Assembly: GCA_025738555.1 (NCBI GenBank)
Contig: JAOVFP010000006.1
Span: 1,178,001-1,242,000, forward strand
From: Cyathus striatus
Lineage: Eukaryota; Basidiomycota; Agaricomycetes; Agaricales; Nidulariaceae
Direction of reading: 5' to 3'
DNA length: 64,000 nucleotides
Within the stretch, counting starts at the first letter, position 1. Every line of letters begins with the position of its first letter. A model generated the notes under the pieces. That model saw only the letters and a program-made list of their open reading frames with translations, did not search any database and had not been told where the DNA came from. Below are positions 9,144-21,221 of the stretch, piece by piece. A program made the position numbers and the translations under genes.

Positions 9144-12100
9144 CTAAGAGGGATGAAGTAATTTCTCAGTGTCTTTAGGCCCAGGTTTGTTGGGATACTG
9201 AGTGTGAAACTCTTCAACGAACTCAGCCGCATTATCCAACTCAGATGCGGGTAGCCAGGAGAACTCCTCGTCGGTGTCTTGATAGCCATTCCACTGTACG
9301 AAGTACTTGAGTTTGCACTTGAGACATTTATCGATTTTCGAGTCTAGAATTTTGGCGATCTCGTATTCGATTTCGCCATCTTCGAATTTGATAGGTGGAG
9401 GGGGTGAAACGACACGACCAGGTATAGTGTTCTCGGTGGATGGTTCGAGCATGGAGACGTGGAAGACAGGGTGTACAGAATGGTAGGTGTCGGGAAGTCG
9501 GAGAGTGCGGGAGTGAGTACCAGGAGAGGCAATAACTTCGAACGGACCTAGGTATTTCTCGGCGAACTTTCGTGTAGGTTGGGTAGTGCGGAAGTGCTCA
9601 GCTTTGACGAAAGCCTTCGAACCAATTGGAAACTCGGGAGAGGGGAGTCTCTTCTTGTCCGCAGGTCCTTGATAGCGCTTCTGAGCAGCTGCTATCTCAG
9701 ACTTGAGCATCTGGTGAAGTTCATCGAGATCGATAGCAAATTCGCGGGCGCGGGCAGCAGTAATGTCACGCTCGGGGTATACTGCAAGGTTCGGGTTATA
9801 GCCTTTGTTAGCGAAGAAGGGAGAAACACCTGTGGTGGCACTAGGAGCGTTATTGTAAGTAAACTCAGCGAGGGGGAGAAGTAGGGCCCAATTGTCTTGC
9901 TGGTAGTTACAATAAATGCGGATGTACTGTTCCAGTGTCTGATTAGTGCGTTCAGTTTGGCCGTCGCCCTCTGGATGATAACCAGAGGTGAAATGAAGAT
10001 TCATATCGAGAACGGTACCTAAAGAGCAGAAGAAGTGGGAGATGAACTCCTTTCCTCGATCTGACGTAACATGAGACGGAATACCATGTTTAGAGAAAAC
10101 ATGGAGGACGAAAAGCTCGGCGAGCTTTTCTGAGGTAAGCTTGTTCGTAGTAGGAATGAATATTGCTTGCTTTGTAAGACGATCAACCACGACAAGTACC
10201 GCATTGAACTCTTTCTCATAAGCGGATGAGGTCGGTAGTGTACCAATGAAATCCATTGAGATCGAGTTCCACGGCTGTTCAGGAATTGGTAATTGCTTTA
10301 GAGTTCCGTATGGCTGGTGTCGCTGTGGTTTGTTACGCATACAAGTGGTGCAAGACTTACAATAATCTTTTACGAAGGTACGAAGACCAGGCCAGGTGTA
10401 CTTGTGGCGGATCAAGTTTAATGTTTTGTTTTGGCCATAGTGGCCAGAAAGGATGTGATCATGTTTGTACAAAAGAATGCGGAGTCGTAGGTCGGGAAAG
10501 TCGGGAGAGGTAGGAACCCAAATACGGTTGTCTAGATGCAGAAAACCTTTGTCGTCAACAGACCACCGGTTAACTGGGTTAGCAAGGTGAATGCGTGCAA
10601 TGGGGTCGGAAGGTAACACAGTAAGGATGTCATTGTGGAGTTGTTCAACATCCATGATTACGCTGGCACGTAAGGTCGGAAAAATGAGTGTGGTAGCTCG
10701 AAGCGAGGCTTGGAGCTGGAAATGAGTGAACACGGGACGGAAATTATGTGGATTAACCTTTGCATAGTCATTATCCCCCCCTTTAGGGTAGATGTCCCAG
10801 CATCTAGTTAATGAGTCTGGCTTTGTACCGAGCTTGCCAGGACGGAAACGAATAATTAGGTGAAATTGAGAGAGGTACTCTGACCAACGGGCTTGTCGAC
10901 GGGTGAGGATTTTTGTTGTGGAAAAATATTCCAGGTTTTTATGGTCCGTAATGACGTCGATTGGAGAGCCCGCACCTTCGAGGTAATGGCGCCAGATGCG
11001 GAAGGCCTCGAAGATAGCTAGAAGTTCCTTATCGTGAGTATCGTAATTAAGTTCGGGGAGGTAAAAGTGCAGGAGTGGAACGCAATAGGGTGGATTTCGC
11101 CATCTTCAGTGATAATGGAGAGGATGGCTGCCAATGCGTAGTCGGAGGCATCAGTTTCGACAACGAGTTGTGCATCGGGAATCCAATGGGTGAGGATTGG
11201 TGCAGTGGTGAAAGCCTTTTGAGCGAATCGAAAGCCATGCGACAAGCGGAAGAGAAATCCCACTTGAGGCCTTTCCGAGTTAGTCATGTAAGTGGCACAA
11301 CTATATCAGAATAATTAAAGATGAAACGGCGATAGAAATTCGCAAACCCCAAGAAGGACTGAATGTCTTTAACTTTCTTGGGTTCAGGCCAATTCTGGAT
11401 GGTCTTTACTTTCTCCTGAGACATAGTGAGTCCACTCGGAGAAAGAATGTAACCCAGATATTCAACAGACTCGGAATGAAATTCGCATTTGTCCGCACAT
11501 GCATAAAGGCCATGTTGGCGTAAACGTTTGAGGACTTCACGAACATGCTTCCGATGATCGGCGAGGTTATCTGAGTATATGAGAATGTCATCGAGGTAGA
11601 CGGTTACACAAACATCAAGTAAATCCTTGAATACGTCATTCATGAAACGCTGGATCCTAAATGTTTGAGCACCTTCGAGCTTACTAGCACGAAGGAATGC
11701 GGCAGCGTTGATTAAGGATATTTGCGGAGTTGTAGGTTGCGGAGGTGGGTTTGCATCTGGTGAAGCAGAGGTCGGAAGCACGGGAACTTCCTCAGAGGTC
11801 ATCGATGAAGACGGAAACGACAGGCATGAGGCTGTGGTTTGGAATCCTAAGATACGTCTCTCAGTCCAATCAATCAACGGATTGTATAGGGAGAGCCAGT
11901 TGAAACCTAAAACCGCAGAGCACAACGAGTCGAGTGGAGTGACATAAAAGTCCATAGTTATGCATTCACCAGATGGAAAAGTTACAGGAATTGTAGCAAC
12001 TTGAGTAAGTATAGAGTTCGAGGAGCCGTCAAAGAGCTTTAAAGGAATAGGGGTGCATGGGGTGGTCGGAAGGTTGTGCAACCGAGTAAAACGCGAGTCT

Positions 12101-12303
12101 ACAAAGCAGTGGGTTGAACCAGAATCTACTAGTGCGGAAAAGGAAAAAGAAAGTGCGGAATCAGATGCAGAAGTAGATAATAAACGAACGTGTAATGCTT
12201 GGGGGTCGTAAAGAGCGGATGCGTTGAGGCGGATCTCCCTGGGTGTACAGGAGGGATCAACGCGGCCCTCAGTCTGTACGGGAACCTGAGGGCCGCACTC
12301 TAT
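9144..12303 (-). pseudogene. pol: Chromovirus Pol (protease, truncated RT, RNase H, integrase, chromodomain)
   Basis: Protease has the active-site LVDSGSTHC (about 12105-12130). Reverse transcriptase retains QRFMNDVF and the catalytic VYLDDIL (about 11590), but everything between the protease linker and QRFMND is missing, including the first catalytic Asp block; the junction is near 11655-11665. RNase H keeps [21 protein letters not shown] and [10 protein letters not shown]. Integrase (open from 10733) has an HHCC finger and D, D, E residues in [14 protein letters not shown] and GDGQTERTN. The C-terminus is a chromodomain (KYFVQWNGY, about 9190-9370), which in this class guides integration to heterochromatin. 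Other lesions are an in-frame TGA at 11284-11286 and two single-base frame breaks in homopolymers (11217-11220, 11055-11058). Confidence 0.88.
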
Positions 12304-13793
12304 TTTTTCGAGCTCTCTTCAGAGTTCGAAATAGAGTCTTCGGCAGCGGGTGTGGGGATGGTCGCAGCGCGAGCTTTAGCTGCTGAGGAGGATGCCTTTC
12401 GGCAGTCCTTAGCGCGATGACCAGGTTTCCCACAGAAGAGACACAGGTTGCCGTCCATGCGGCGTTTGCGTTCCTCGGGGGTCAGCTTACCGTCTTTCCC
12501 GAGTTTATCACTTAGGTCGACAGCTGGTGTTTGCGGGGTGCTGGTAGGTTTTCCCGAGGATGGTGTGGAGGTCGATGGTTTGGGGGGAGTCGAAGAGTGA
12601 GACTTATTAGTAGTGCTCGTGGATGCTGCATTATCTGAAGACTTCGCGGCTTGTCTGGAAGACTTCGACTCAAAACCCTTTTCTGCCTGGCGCTTCCAAT
12701 AGCGCATATCGACCTTCTGAGCTAGGAACTTCCTATCCCCTAGGGTAGGAGGTAAATCAAGGAGAGCTAGGTCGTCCTTGATGCGGGAACAAAGCCCACG
12801 ATAGTACTGGGCTGCAAGGGCAGTTTCGCCCCAGTCCAGTAAAGAAGCACACTCGTTAAACTTTACCTCGTAAGTAGCAATGCGCTGGTTATCGTCCATG
12901 TGGATAACCATAATGCGTGATTCCGTGTCACTAGTAGGGTCGGCAAGACCAAAGTGAGTGCGGAGGACTACGAGAAAGTGTGGCCAAGAGGACATCCAGT
13001 CCTCATTGGTACCGCTAGAAATATGTGGCGCAAATAGATTCATGGCCGTACCCCTTAGATAGGAAATGGCGTAATTGACTCTGGAATAGTCAGTGGGGTA
13101 CATGGTCTCGTTATTGCGGAAAACTAGGAGACACTGTAGGATGAAGGGTTTCAGCTTGGTAACACTCGCGCCGTCGAAGGTGTCAGGCTCCTTGACCTTA
13201 CGTTGAGGTATGTGGGAGGTTGGAGTCCTAATGGCAAGAGATTCTGCGAGACGCAGAATCACATTCAAGGTCTCACGATTAAAATCTGATGGAGAGTGAG
13301 AACGAGAACGAGTGTGGGAGTGATGGCGAGAGCGACGATGACCACCATGAGGATGGCCATCTGGGTCATCTGAACCGTCAGGATCACCTGAGCCTCCAGG
13401 AGCTCCTGGAGCTGCACCGGGTGCGTCTTGTGGTGCAGGTGTGGTGTTACCAGCACATTCTTCCACTGGAATAGTGGGAGGAGGTACAACAGGTTGGCTT
13501 ACCTGTTGTTCCTCATGCTGGGAAGCGGAAGTGGAGTGAGTTTCAGATGCGGGAGTGGTGCGAGAGAGCCCAGGTACGGTAGCAGCTTGTTCCATTTCTG
13601 CTGGTGCAAGAGGAATGGAGTGAGGGTGGAAATGGATGCTGTGTGCGGGTAACAATGGGCGATGGATAGTAGTAGACGTAGAACCTGAAGGTTGTGCTAC
13701 GATAGCACTGATAGATGGAGGCGGCGCTTCGGCAGCCTCTAGTTCTAAAGCAGTTTGTTTTCGTGTGCGGGGACCTTCGGTCCTAGTAGCCAT
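12300..13793 (-). CDS. gag: Chromovirus Gag (497 aa)
   Basis: Structural capsid/nucleocapsid protein of the retrotransposon. The start is ATG 13793 (MATRTEGP), 53 bases after the LTR. The N-terminal 170 residues are Pro/Ser/Thr-rich with a His/Arg/Ser tract. The central part (about 185-370) has the retrotransposon Gag pattern, with YAISYLRGTAMNLF and YEVKFNECASLLDWGETALA. A CCHC knuckle, CLFCGKPGHRAKDC, lies near the C-terminus. The stop codon (12300-12302) directly follows an A6 run, and pol continues in the -1 frame. The frame is uninterrupted, so this protein could still be made. Confidence 0.9.
   Translation of the reverse strand: MATRTEGPRTRKQTALELEAAEAPPPSISAIVAQPSGSTSTTIHRPLLPAHSIHFHPHSIPLAPAEMEQAATVPGLSRTTPASETHSTSASQHEEQQVSQPVVPPPTIPVEECAGNTTPAPQDAPGAAPGAPGGSGDPDGSDDPDGHPHGGHRRSRHHSHTRSRSHSPSDFNRETLNVILRLAESLAIRTPTSHIPQRKVKEPDTFDGASVTKLKPFILQCLLVFRNNETMYPTDYSRVNYAISYLRGTAMNLFAPHISSGTNEDWMSSWPHFLVVLRTHFGLADPTSDTESRIMVIHMDDNQRIATYEVKFNECASLLDWGETALAAQYYRGLCSRIKDDLALLDLPPTLGDRKFLAQKVDMRYWKRQAEKGFESKSSRQAAKSSDNAASTSTTNKSHSSTPPKPSTSTPSSGKPTSTPQTPAVDLSDKLGKDGKLTPEERKRRMDGNLCLFCGKPGHRAKDCRKASSSAAKARAATIPTPAAEDSISNSEESSKK
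12303..12308 (-). promoter_or_regulatory. Possible -1 frameshift site between gag and pol
   Basis: On the minus strand six A residues immediately precede the gag TAG. The pol frame, open from here through the protease, is exactly the -1 frame. It is not a textbook X-XXY-YYZ heptamer in the gag frame, so slippage on the A run is inferred from the frame relation. Confidence 0.4.
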
Positions 13794-13845
13794 AGACAAA
13801 AGATGTGAGTAAGGATGAGAACTCAAGGTGTGAGTTCGAATATAC

Positions 13846-14469
13846 TGTCAAGACCCGTATTTCTACGTAAGGTCGGAAGTGTAAGATAGGAAAGTGCGGG
13901 ACAGAAGGACCGTTGGCTTCAGCTTATGTACTGCGCCCCTTGTCGTTCTCGTGGTCCAGGTATTTCAAAGTGCGGAAGGGAGAGACAGGAGTGCAGAGTG
14001 CAGAGTCGTTGCTGTGAAGACAACAATTCAAGCCGGAGTTGAGTAGGACTCAAAGACAAGTAAGAAGGATAGTAACTTAGTCGATATTCGAACTGAGTAG
14101 TAGTAGTACAAATTGTTTTACTTAAATACTATATGACTTCACCGATGACCGGTGAACGAATGAGTAATAGTATACTATTTGATAAACATAATAAGATGGT
14201 GGCAGAAGGTGGAGTATGGTTTGAATACAATATGTACCAAGGACGAACTAAGGATTGAAAGGAATGCTGAGACAAGTATACCCGGGTACGATAGAGAAAG
14301 CATAATGGAGAGCGGATAAGAACCGGATGAGTAAGGTGACATAAGCTCGGCGACCTTCAGTCAGAAGAGCGGAAGGGTAGAAATGAAAGGACGATATCTA
14401 CAAGTTAAGAAGTGCGGAGAGTGCGGAATAGAAGTGTGGAAATAAGGTAGGAAAAGTACGGCTATGACA
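13846..14469 (-). repeat. LTR (5' LTR in element orientation)
   Basis: Nearly identical to 6965-7589 and one base shorter in the 'cccgggtac' stretch. It is directly followed on the minus strand by the gag leader and the gag start at 13793. Confidence 0.93.
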
Positions 14470-14632
14470 TGTCCCAGATACAGAGGGAGTTAGTGTCTAT
14501 GGGATTGTGGCACAATGGGGGATAAGTAACTCCAGAGAAATGTAGACTACAGTAGACTAGTTCCACACATCTAGATTACAGTCAACATATAATGCCAAAG
14601 GTCTTGGTAAAGATAAAGAATAGGGTAAGATA

Positions 14633-16389
14633 ATAAAGTGAAGAACCTTTGAAATATTGAATAAAGGATTTCAAAGAAAATGGGGATCTGGGTTTCAAGG
14701 TTTCAATATTTCTTTGTTATTGTGACTTTTGGGTATGTGAGAAATATTGTATGTGAATTGTAAGAGTATTACAAAGTGAAATAATGAGGCATGCATGCAG
14801 TGTAAATATAAAAAGAATTGGGCCCAAGTCAATGGAGAAACAGTGATTTTACAAATGCAGGTGATATGACTTGGACCCTCTTGACAGACAGGGTCAGACC
14901 CCATCAATGACAATACTGGTAATTACTATCATACTCATTGTTGACACCCAAAGCAGCCATGAATAATGCTACTTAGATTTTCAGGACATATCAGAATCTG
15001 CTTCACACTAACTTCACACTCCTCCATGTAATTATATTAGTTTAAGAATTTACAAGAAAACTAGTGAATATTGAAAGTGAATGAAATTTAATGAATCATT
15101 CTGAGATTATGCCTTAGCTTTATACAATAGAATACAAGCAATACATCCAGAATAGCACACATGTATTCTAAAGACAGCTCCTTCCATGTTCTCATAATGT
15201 TTTAATAAAGCTTGAATGATCTTGAGTTAAAGCTGAGAGTGATGGAGGTTGGAGAGTGTCATATCTGTGACAAAGCCCCTATGTTATGGTTTTTCTTTAT
15301 TTTCATTTGTTTACAATTAGTTTACTTTGACATGTTTGGCACAACCATTGATGCCAAACATCTTTACTTTTACACAGCTTTATTTATACTTACTTTTCTC
15401 ATACTTTTACTTCTTTCTGACTCTTATCGAGTCATTGTACTATATTTACCTTATTTTTCACACTTCTTTACTATGCCTTATTAATATGCAGCATTTACAT
15501 ATTTTCTTTTACTCATACTATATCTATTATTAGTATGAATTAGTTTGTATTTAAACAGTAGGAACTTGGGCAGTAGAGCTCAACCTTCAGCTTAAAGAAT
15601 ACTACTTAATTCTTACTCAACTTCAAATACTTAAGTTTTCAACTTAAGCTTCTTGTCTTGTAACAAGAACTACTTCAAAACTGATTTAACTTGTTCCTTG
15701 GATCAGTTAAGTCACATGACTTTGGACTTGTACAATTTACAAGACTTCAGTCAACTAAATCATAACACCCTAGGACTGACTTAAGTCAATGTTATGTTTT
15801 CATTTGAGAATTGTATGTTTCCTCTAGACTGTATACACTTGTTATATATCAATCTATTTACTTGTTACTGTTTACTTGTCCCTTCCCATTATTACTGATA
15901 TTCATTCTATGCCTTTCCATTCCCTCTAGTTCATTCCATTATTTCCATCCCCATTAGTTTTACCCCATACTTTATTATCTTGTTGGATAATCAAACACCT
16001 ACATGTCTGACTTGCACTCCTGCTTTCCATTAGACTGCGCCCACTCATATTCATTCAGCAGCCACCAAGGTCATATGCTCACAGCATGGCAAGGTAATAT
16101 ATTGTATATATTGTACTTCCCTATGTTTCACTATGCCACCCTCAGTTCTGTACTAATACTTTATTATTCTGTACTGTTACTGTGCTGCACAGTGCACTCT
16201 GTACCACATACTATCCCTCTATGTAGTTTACTCCATTATCTCAGAGTAAAGGACTCACAATGTATATAAAGCTTGTACTTTAGCTAGTACACCTCAGCTG
16301 TTGTTCACAGCACTGAGGTGAGTTTCTTACTTGTACATATTGTAACATTTACTTATAATTACCTAGTGATACATTCTAGGATTTCTACA
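14633..16389. other. Spacer between the palindrome arms
   Basis: This 1757-bp stretch is not shared by the arms. It is AT-rich and nearly free of CpG, like the inner arms. At 14871-14920 it holds a CpG-decayed relative of the end of the MITE at 49726-50030: the shared core around 'ggaccctcttgac' is followed in both by a purine/pyrimidine-rich imperfect palindrome. There is no convincing gene; the open frames are short and rich in hydrophobic codons, as expected from AT-rich DNA. Confidence 0.7.
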
Positions 16390-18972
16390 TATCTTACCCT
16401 ATTCTTTATCTTTACCAAGACCTTTAGCATTATATGTTGACTGTAATCTAGAGGTGTGGAACTAGTCTACTGTAGTCTACATTTCTCTGGAGTTACTTAT
16501 CCCCCATTGTGCCACAATCCCATAGACACTAACTCCCTCTGTATCTGGGACAAAGTAATTACTATATAAACTACTTCACTTTGTAGGTAGACTACAGTTT
16601 TGAATCAACTATGTTAATACCCTTTCCTTCACTTGGGACTTGTTCCAATTCTGAGTTATCATCATCAACTCTGCCCTGTTCTAAATACGGAATGAGAAGT
16701 TCAGGGGGTGCAACATACAAATTGAAGCTGACATTCCATTACTCCTGTATATAATTCATTACTCCCAAGCCCTTACTTACATGCTCTACCCCATCATTAG
16801 ACTTTCATTCATGGTTCAATCTTTAGTGATTGGAATGGGTAGGGGATGGCATAGGTAACCCATGAGTGTTTGAAGGTCAACCTGCACCCATACCTGCATG
16901 AACTCATACCCTTTCCCACAGGTATGGGTTTGCTGTCATGACTGTTGTCATTCAAGGTACTTGATACCTTAGGTGTTCAGCAGGAAGTGACTTTATTCAT
17001 ACCTAGCACCTGGGGGTTGAGGGATACTGATTGTATGTATTCCTGCAAACTCCTATGATATGGGATGTACAGTAAAGACTGTAAATGGGAGATGAACTGT
17101 GGGGCTTTGCTAGGTTTGCTTAGAACTTGGCCTGTGACTGGTATTGTACAGCAAAGGCTGTAAATAGAAGATGAACTGGAAGGGTTTCTAGAGTATACAG
17201 CTAAAGCTGTATATGGTAACAATGACTGCTAGAAACACTAAGAAAGCTTGTATGTACAGCAAAGGCTGTATAAAAAGATTGGTGCTGTGGTGAAGGTTGA
17301 AACAAAGTTGAGAGCCTTAGTTGTTTCTGACTGTAGCTTGGTGGCTGCAGTGCATAAACTAATATGTGCTGCTACTGAATAGATATGATAAAAGTGACAT
17401 TGAGATTTGATATGTTGAGTTGAGCTGTGTTACATTGAGTTGAGTTGAGTTACTTTGATATTACTGTGAATATATTTATACAGTGAGTTGAGCTGCATCA
17501 TTTACATTACTAATAGAACTGAAGAAAAGCACAATAGATTCTGTATCTAATATGTAAGAATAACTACTGGGAATGAACAGGTGAGTGAGATCCTAGCTAG
17601 TGGCAGGCTATTTGGTAATGGATAAAACTACTGTCTAAGGCTCAATTCCTCTCTCCTTTTATGCTCTTTTCCTTCTACTGCTGACTAATCCTATCCAAAA
17701 CCAATCCTGCATTGTCCTTCAAATTTGGTAATGGTAGATCCATTGTCTTGAGGTGGAGGCTGCACAGAACAATGGTGTCCTATTTTTAATGGTATCAATT
17801 ATTGGTCACCAAGAAGTTGAGTATTGGCTTGTGTTTTCATATGTTTGTTTCTTGAGAAGCAGTGCCTCATGAGAATTATTTGGTAGTGTATTTGGAAAGA
17901 TCCAGATGATGTGGATTCTGGACATTGGGCCATATAGCCATATGTGTGTGTTTATGACTAATCAAGTTTCACCCATGACACCATGCCCCTAGCCTGACTT
18001 GGCAGTGGAGTACGAGAGGGTGACTGCAGAGAAACAAGGGGTGAGTACAAGATGAAAGCAAAGAATGAGAACTCAGGAGGTAGGACTTCAGCTTCAGCTT
18101 ATGTGCTGCACCCCTGGGATTCCTGGTCCTGGATTTTGGAGTAAGGGCAAGCCCTTTGGAGAAAATGAGAGATGAAGAGACAAGAGGTGGAACTCAAGTC
18201 AGATGAAAGGGTGAGGACATAGTTCAATATGAAACTAAAGACTAAAGTACAAATTGAGTGCTACTTAAATACTGGAGACTTGGAGTAAGTAAAGGCTGCT
18301 GGCCAAGGCCAGCAGAGAAGTATGGTCAGGGTAGGCATATGTAGAATGAAGACTATAACTAATTAAACATAATAAAACATGTCAGAGAAGTAAGCACATA
18401 TGGTGGTGTAATATGAAACTGATAGTGGCACACTTAAGAATGATAAGTAACTCACTATAAGATGTATACTACATTACTGAGGGGATAGCTCAGTAGAACA
18501 GAAGAAAGGAAACAAAAGTAATCTATGTACAGTAATCAATAAGTAATATTAAGAGCATAAGCAAAGTCTGGAGTAAACAAGGTGAACACAGAGTAAGAGC
18601 ATAGGAGTCTGGAGGTAGGTGATATGGGATATGATATTTGCCAAGGGTGCTGCAGGTTGTAGGTTACCTGTGGGTTTTATATATATTTCACTGTTATTGC
18701 CTACATTATGAGTGTATAACAATTTAGAGCATGTACCAATGATTGAGAGTGTTTATATATGATTTAGAGTGTGTATAAATGGTTCATAGAGTGCACAGAT
18801 GATCTACAGGCTGTACAAATAACTCAGAGAGTGTAACAATGATCCAGACTAATAGTTAGAAAGTTATAGAGCTTGATAATGGAGTATATTGAATATTTGA
18901 AACAGAGAGGTTAATAGCATGGAAGATAGCATTGAAATGAAAGAGAGGGTTTCAAACTGGAAAAGATAGCTT

Positions 18973-19886
18973 TAGAATAATAATAATAATAATGAAACAG
19001 GATGAAGTAGAACAAACCAGAAGCTTTAAGATAAAAGCAGGTCAAAGTAGAACAAACCACAGAGCTGAAGAACAAAGCAGAATGAGACAGAGGGCTTTGG
19101 AGGTACACAGAATGAAGCAGGGAGCTTTACAGCACAGCAGGGGGCATTACAATGAAGCAGGGGGCTCAGAACAATGCAGGAAGCTTTACAATGAGGCAGG
19201 AAAATTTACAATGAGGCAAGGGACTTCACAGTGAAGTAGGGAGCTTGAGAATGAAGCAGGGAGATTCAAAGCAAAGAATGGGGCTTCACAGCTAAGTAGG
19301 AGCTTCATAATGAGGCAGGGGGCTTTACAATGAAGCAGGGAGCGATGCAGGTGGCTTGTAATGAAGTAGAACAATCTGAAATGAAGCATAGAACTTTTCA
19401 GAGAGAACCAAAACAAAGAAAAATGAAGCAAAGTGTTTCTAATTTAAACAGAATAAACCAGAATAAGAAAGAGGGCTTCAGAACTACAAAGAACAGAGCC
19501 TCATAACAAAGTATAAAGAAGCACATAGCTTCAGTATAACACACAAAACCTAAGCATTAAGAAAAGAGCCTTAAAATGAAGCACATAGATTCAGTATGAC
19601 ACACAGAGACTAAGTATGAAGAACAGAAGCTCAGAGCTTGAGAACAAAGTACAGAGTCTTATAACAAAGCACATAGATTCAGTATCAATGCACACAGCCT
19701 ATATAAGAAGTAAAAAGCTTGAAATGAAGCACAGAGCTTTAGAATGGCACACAGAGCTTGAGAATGATACACAGAGCCTTAGAATGAAGAATAGAGTATT
19801 CAAATGAAGCACAGAGCTTGGGAGTGAAGCACAGGGCTTCATCATGACACACAGAGCCTTAGAACAAAGTAGCATGAAGCACACAT
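18973..19886. repeat. Degenerate tandem repeat (right arm)
   Basis: Mirror of 3628-4540; on the plus strand the unit reads 'aatgaagcacagagcttgag' and similar. One G-run differs in length from the left arm (19140-19144), which shifts the frame of the spurious open frame there. Confidence 0.7.
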
Positions 19887-21221
19887 CTTCAGTATGAGTC
19901 TAGAACTAACTTCATTATAGTAATGCTGACTTTGTTCTGATAGTTTCAGCATTGTAAAAACAATACCAGCTTAACTATATGTACTGACTAATCAATATGA
20001 TGCTGAACCCTGCAAGCTCAACAAAATACATAACTGAAATTGTTGGAGGGTAATATGCAGGTGTTGTGTCAGAAGGCCATAGTACTTGCTTAAGCACTGC
20101 AACAATAGAGATTTAACTAGATCATTGTTGAGTCTATGAAGGTAGGTACATGATAAATAGAGTACTCACCTAGATTGTTGTTGAGTCTATGAAGGTAGAG
20201 AACAAGCAACGATCCAGGAGAATGAAAATGGGTAGACATAACCCTAACCCACTAAGTGTATGCTACACTGCATATATTATGTAAGGTACTGAATCACTCT
20301 ACTCAACAGAAATATTGTCACAACAGTTCAAACTAGATAAATTAAGCACATTTACATTACTATTACACTACATTGAACTATAATTAAGTATGTTACATAT
20401 TTTTGAGCTTGGAATAATTGATGAGTTCACACAGGTCACAGGTTCAATGAAGCTGACCCACACCTGTACCCACTGGCACCCTTACCTGTGACCTGTATGG
20501 GTATACTCAATCTGTGCACATCCCTAGGAATGGGACATGACAGAGAGAGGAAGAGAAGTGGCAATGAAGTGTACTCAATGTAAAAGCATGAGAGAAATCT
20601 CTGAGCCATTTAACAATGGCTGGCTGCAGCTAAGAGCCATGAGCCTTATTAACAGTTCAGCTCAGCTCAAATAAGGCTTGGCTCACCAGCTCAACAGTCC
20701 TAAGCCAAGCCATTAACAACACTAGCACTGGGCCTATGTGCATGATTGGCTGACTGCTACCTGGGTACTTCATCAGTGCTACCTTGTAAATGGACCATAG
20801 AATTGTCCAGGAATCAAATAGAATTTAATTACATATAAAATTTGTAAATAACAAGCTAAATAGTGTATATAGGTAGGCCTGAGGGAAGGAATAAGGCAAG
20901 AACTGCCAGGCATTCTTCCCTCCTGCAAATAGGGTGTGTAAAGACAAGAATCAGACATAGTTACAAGAAATTTTGATACCAAAAAATACATACCATGATA
21001 CTGAATTAAATTTGAATAACTTGACTTTTGTAAGCCTGGCCTCTCCCATTGGTTACCTTCCTAATCGGGTAATCAGCCGCTCACATCAATTTCATTTACA
21101 TCAGACCTCTCGGGTTGGTTCACCGCTTCTGTGCTTACTCCTGACCATCAAGGTACTCGCTTCCTCTCCGTTCTTTCTTCCTTTCCCCTTCTCATGCTCT
21201 CTCTCTCTGTCTCGAGTCCAT

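Larger units (their letters stand above)
6965..14469 (-). mobile_element. Ty3/gypsy chromovirus, young but defective
   Basis: A 7505-bp element, coding on the minus strand. It is bounded by LTRs of 625 and 624 bp that begin TG and end CA, with a 5-bp target duplication 'tgtcc' at 6960-6964 and 14470-14474. I found seven substitutions and one single-base gap between the LTRs, so insertion was recent. Order on the minus strand: LTR, gag, protease, partial reverse transcriptase, RNase H, integrase with chromodomain, then a 1.4-kb module with a gene on the opposite strand, polypurine tract, LTR. No canonical primer site starting with TGG follows the first LTR. A deletion in reverse transcriptase makes the copy non-autonomous. 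Confidence 0.93.

Noticed and set aside
18471..18560. tRNA-like start 'ggggatagctcagtag'
   Set aside because: No matching acceptor stem, anticodon arm or T-loop follows within tRNA length.
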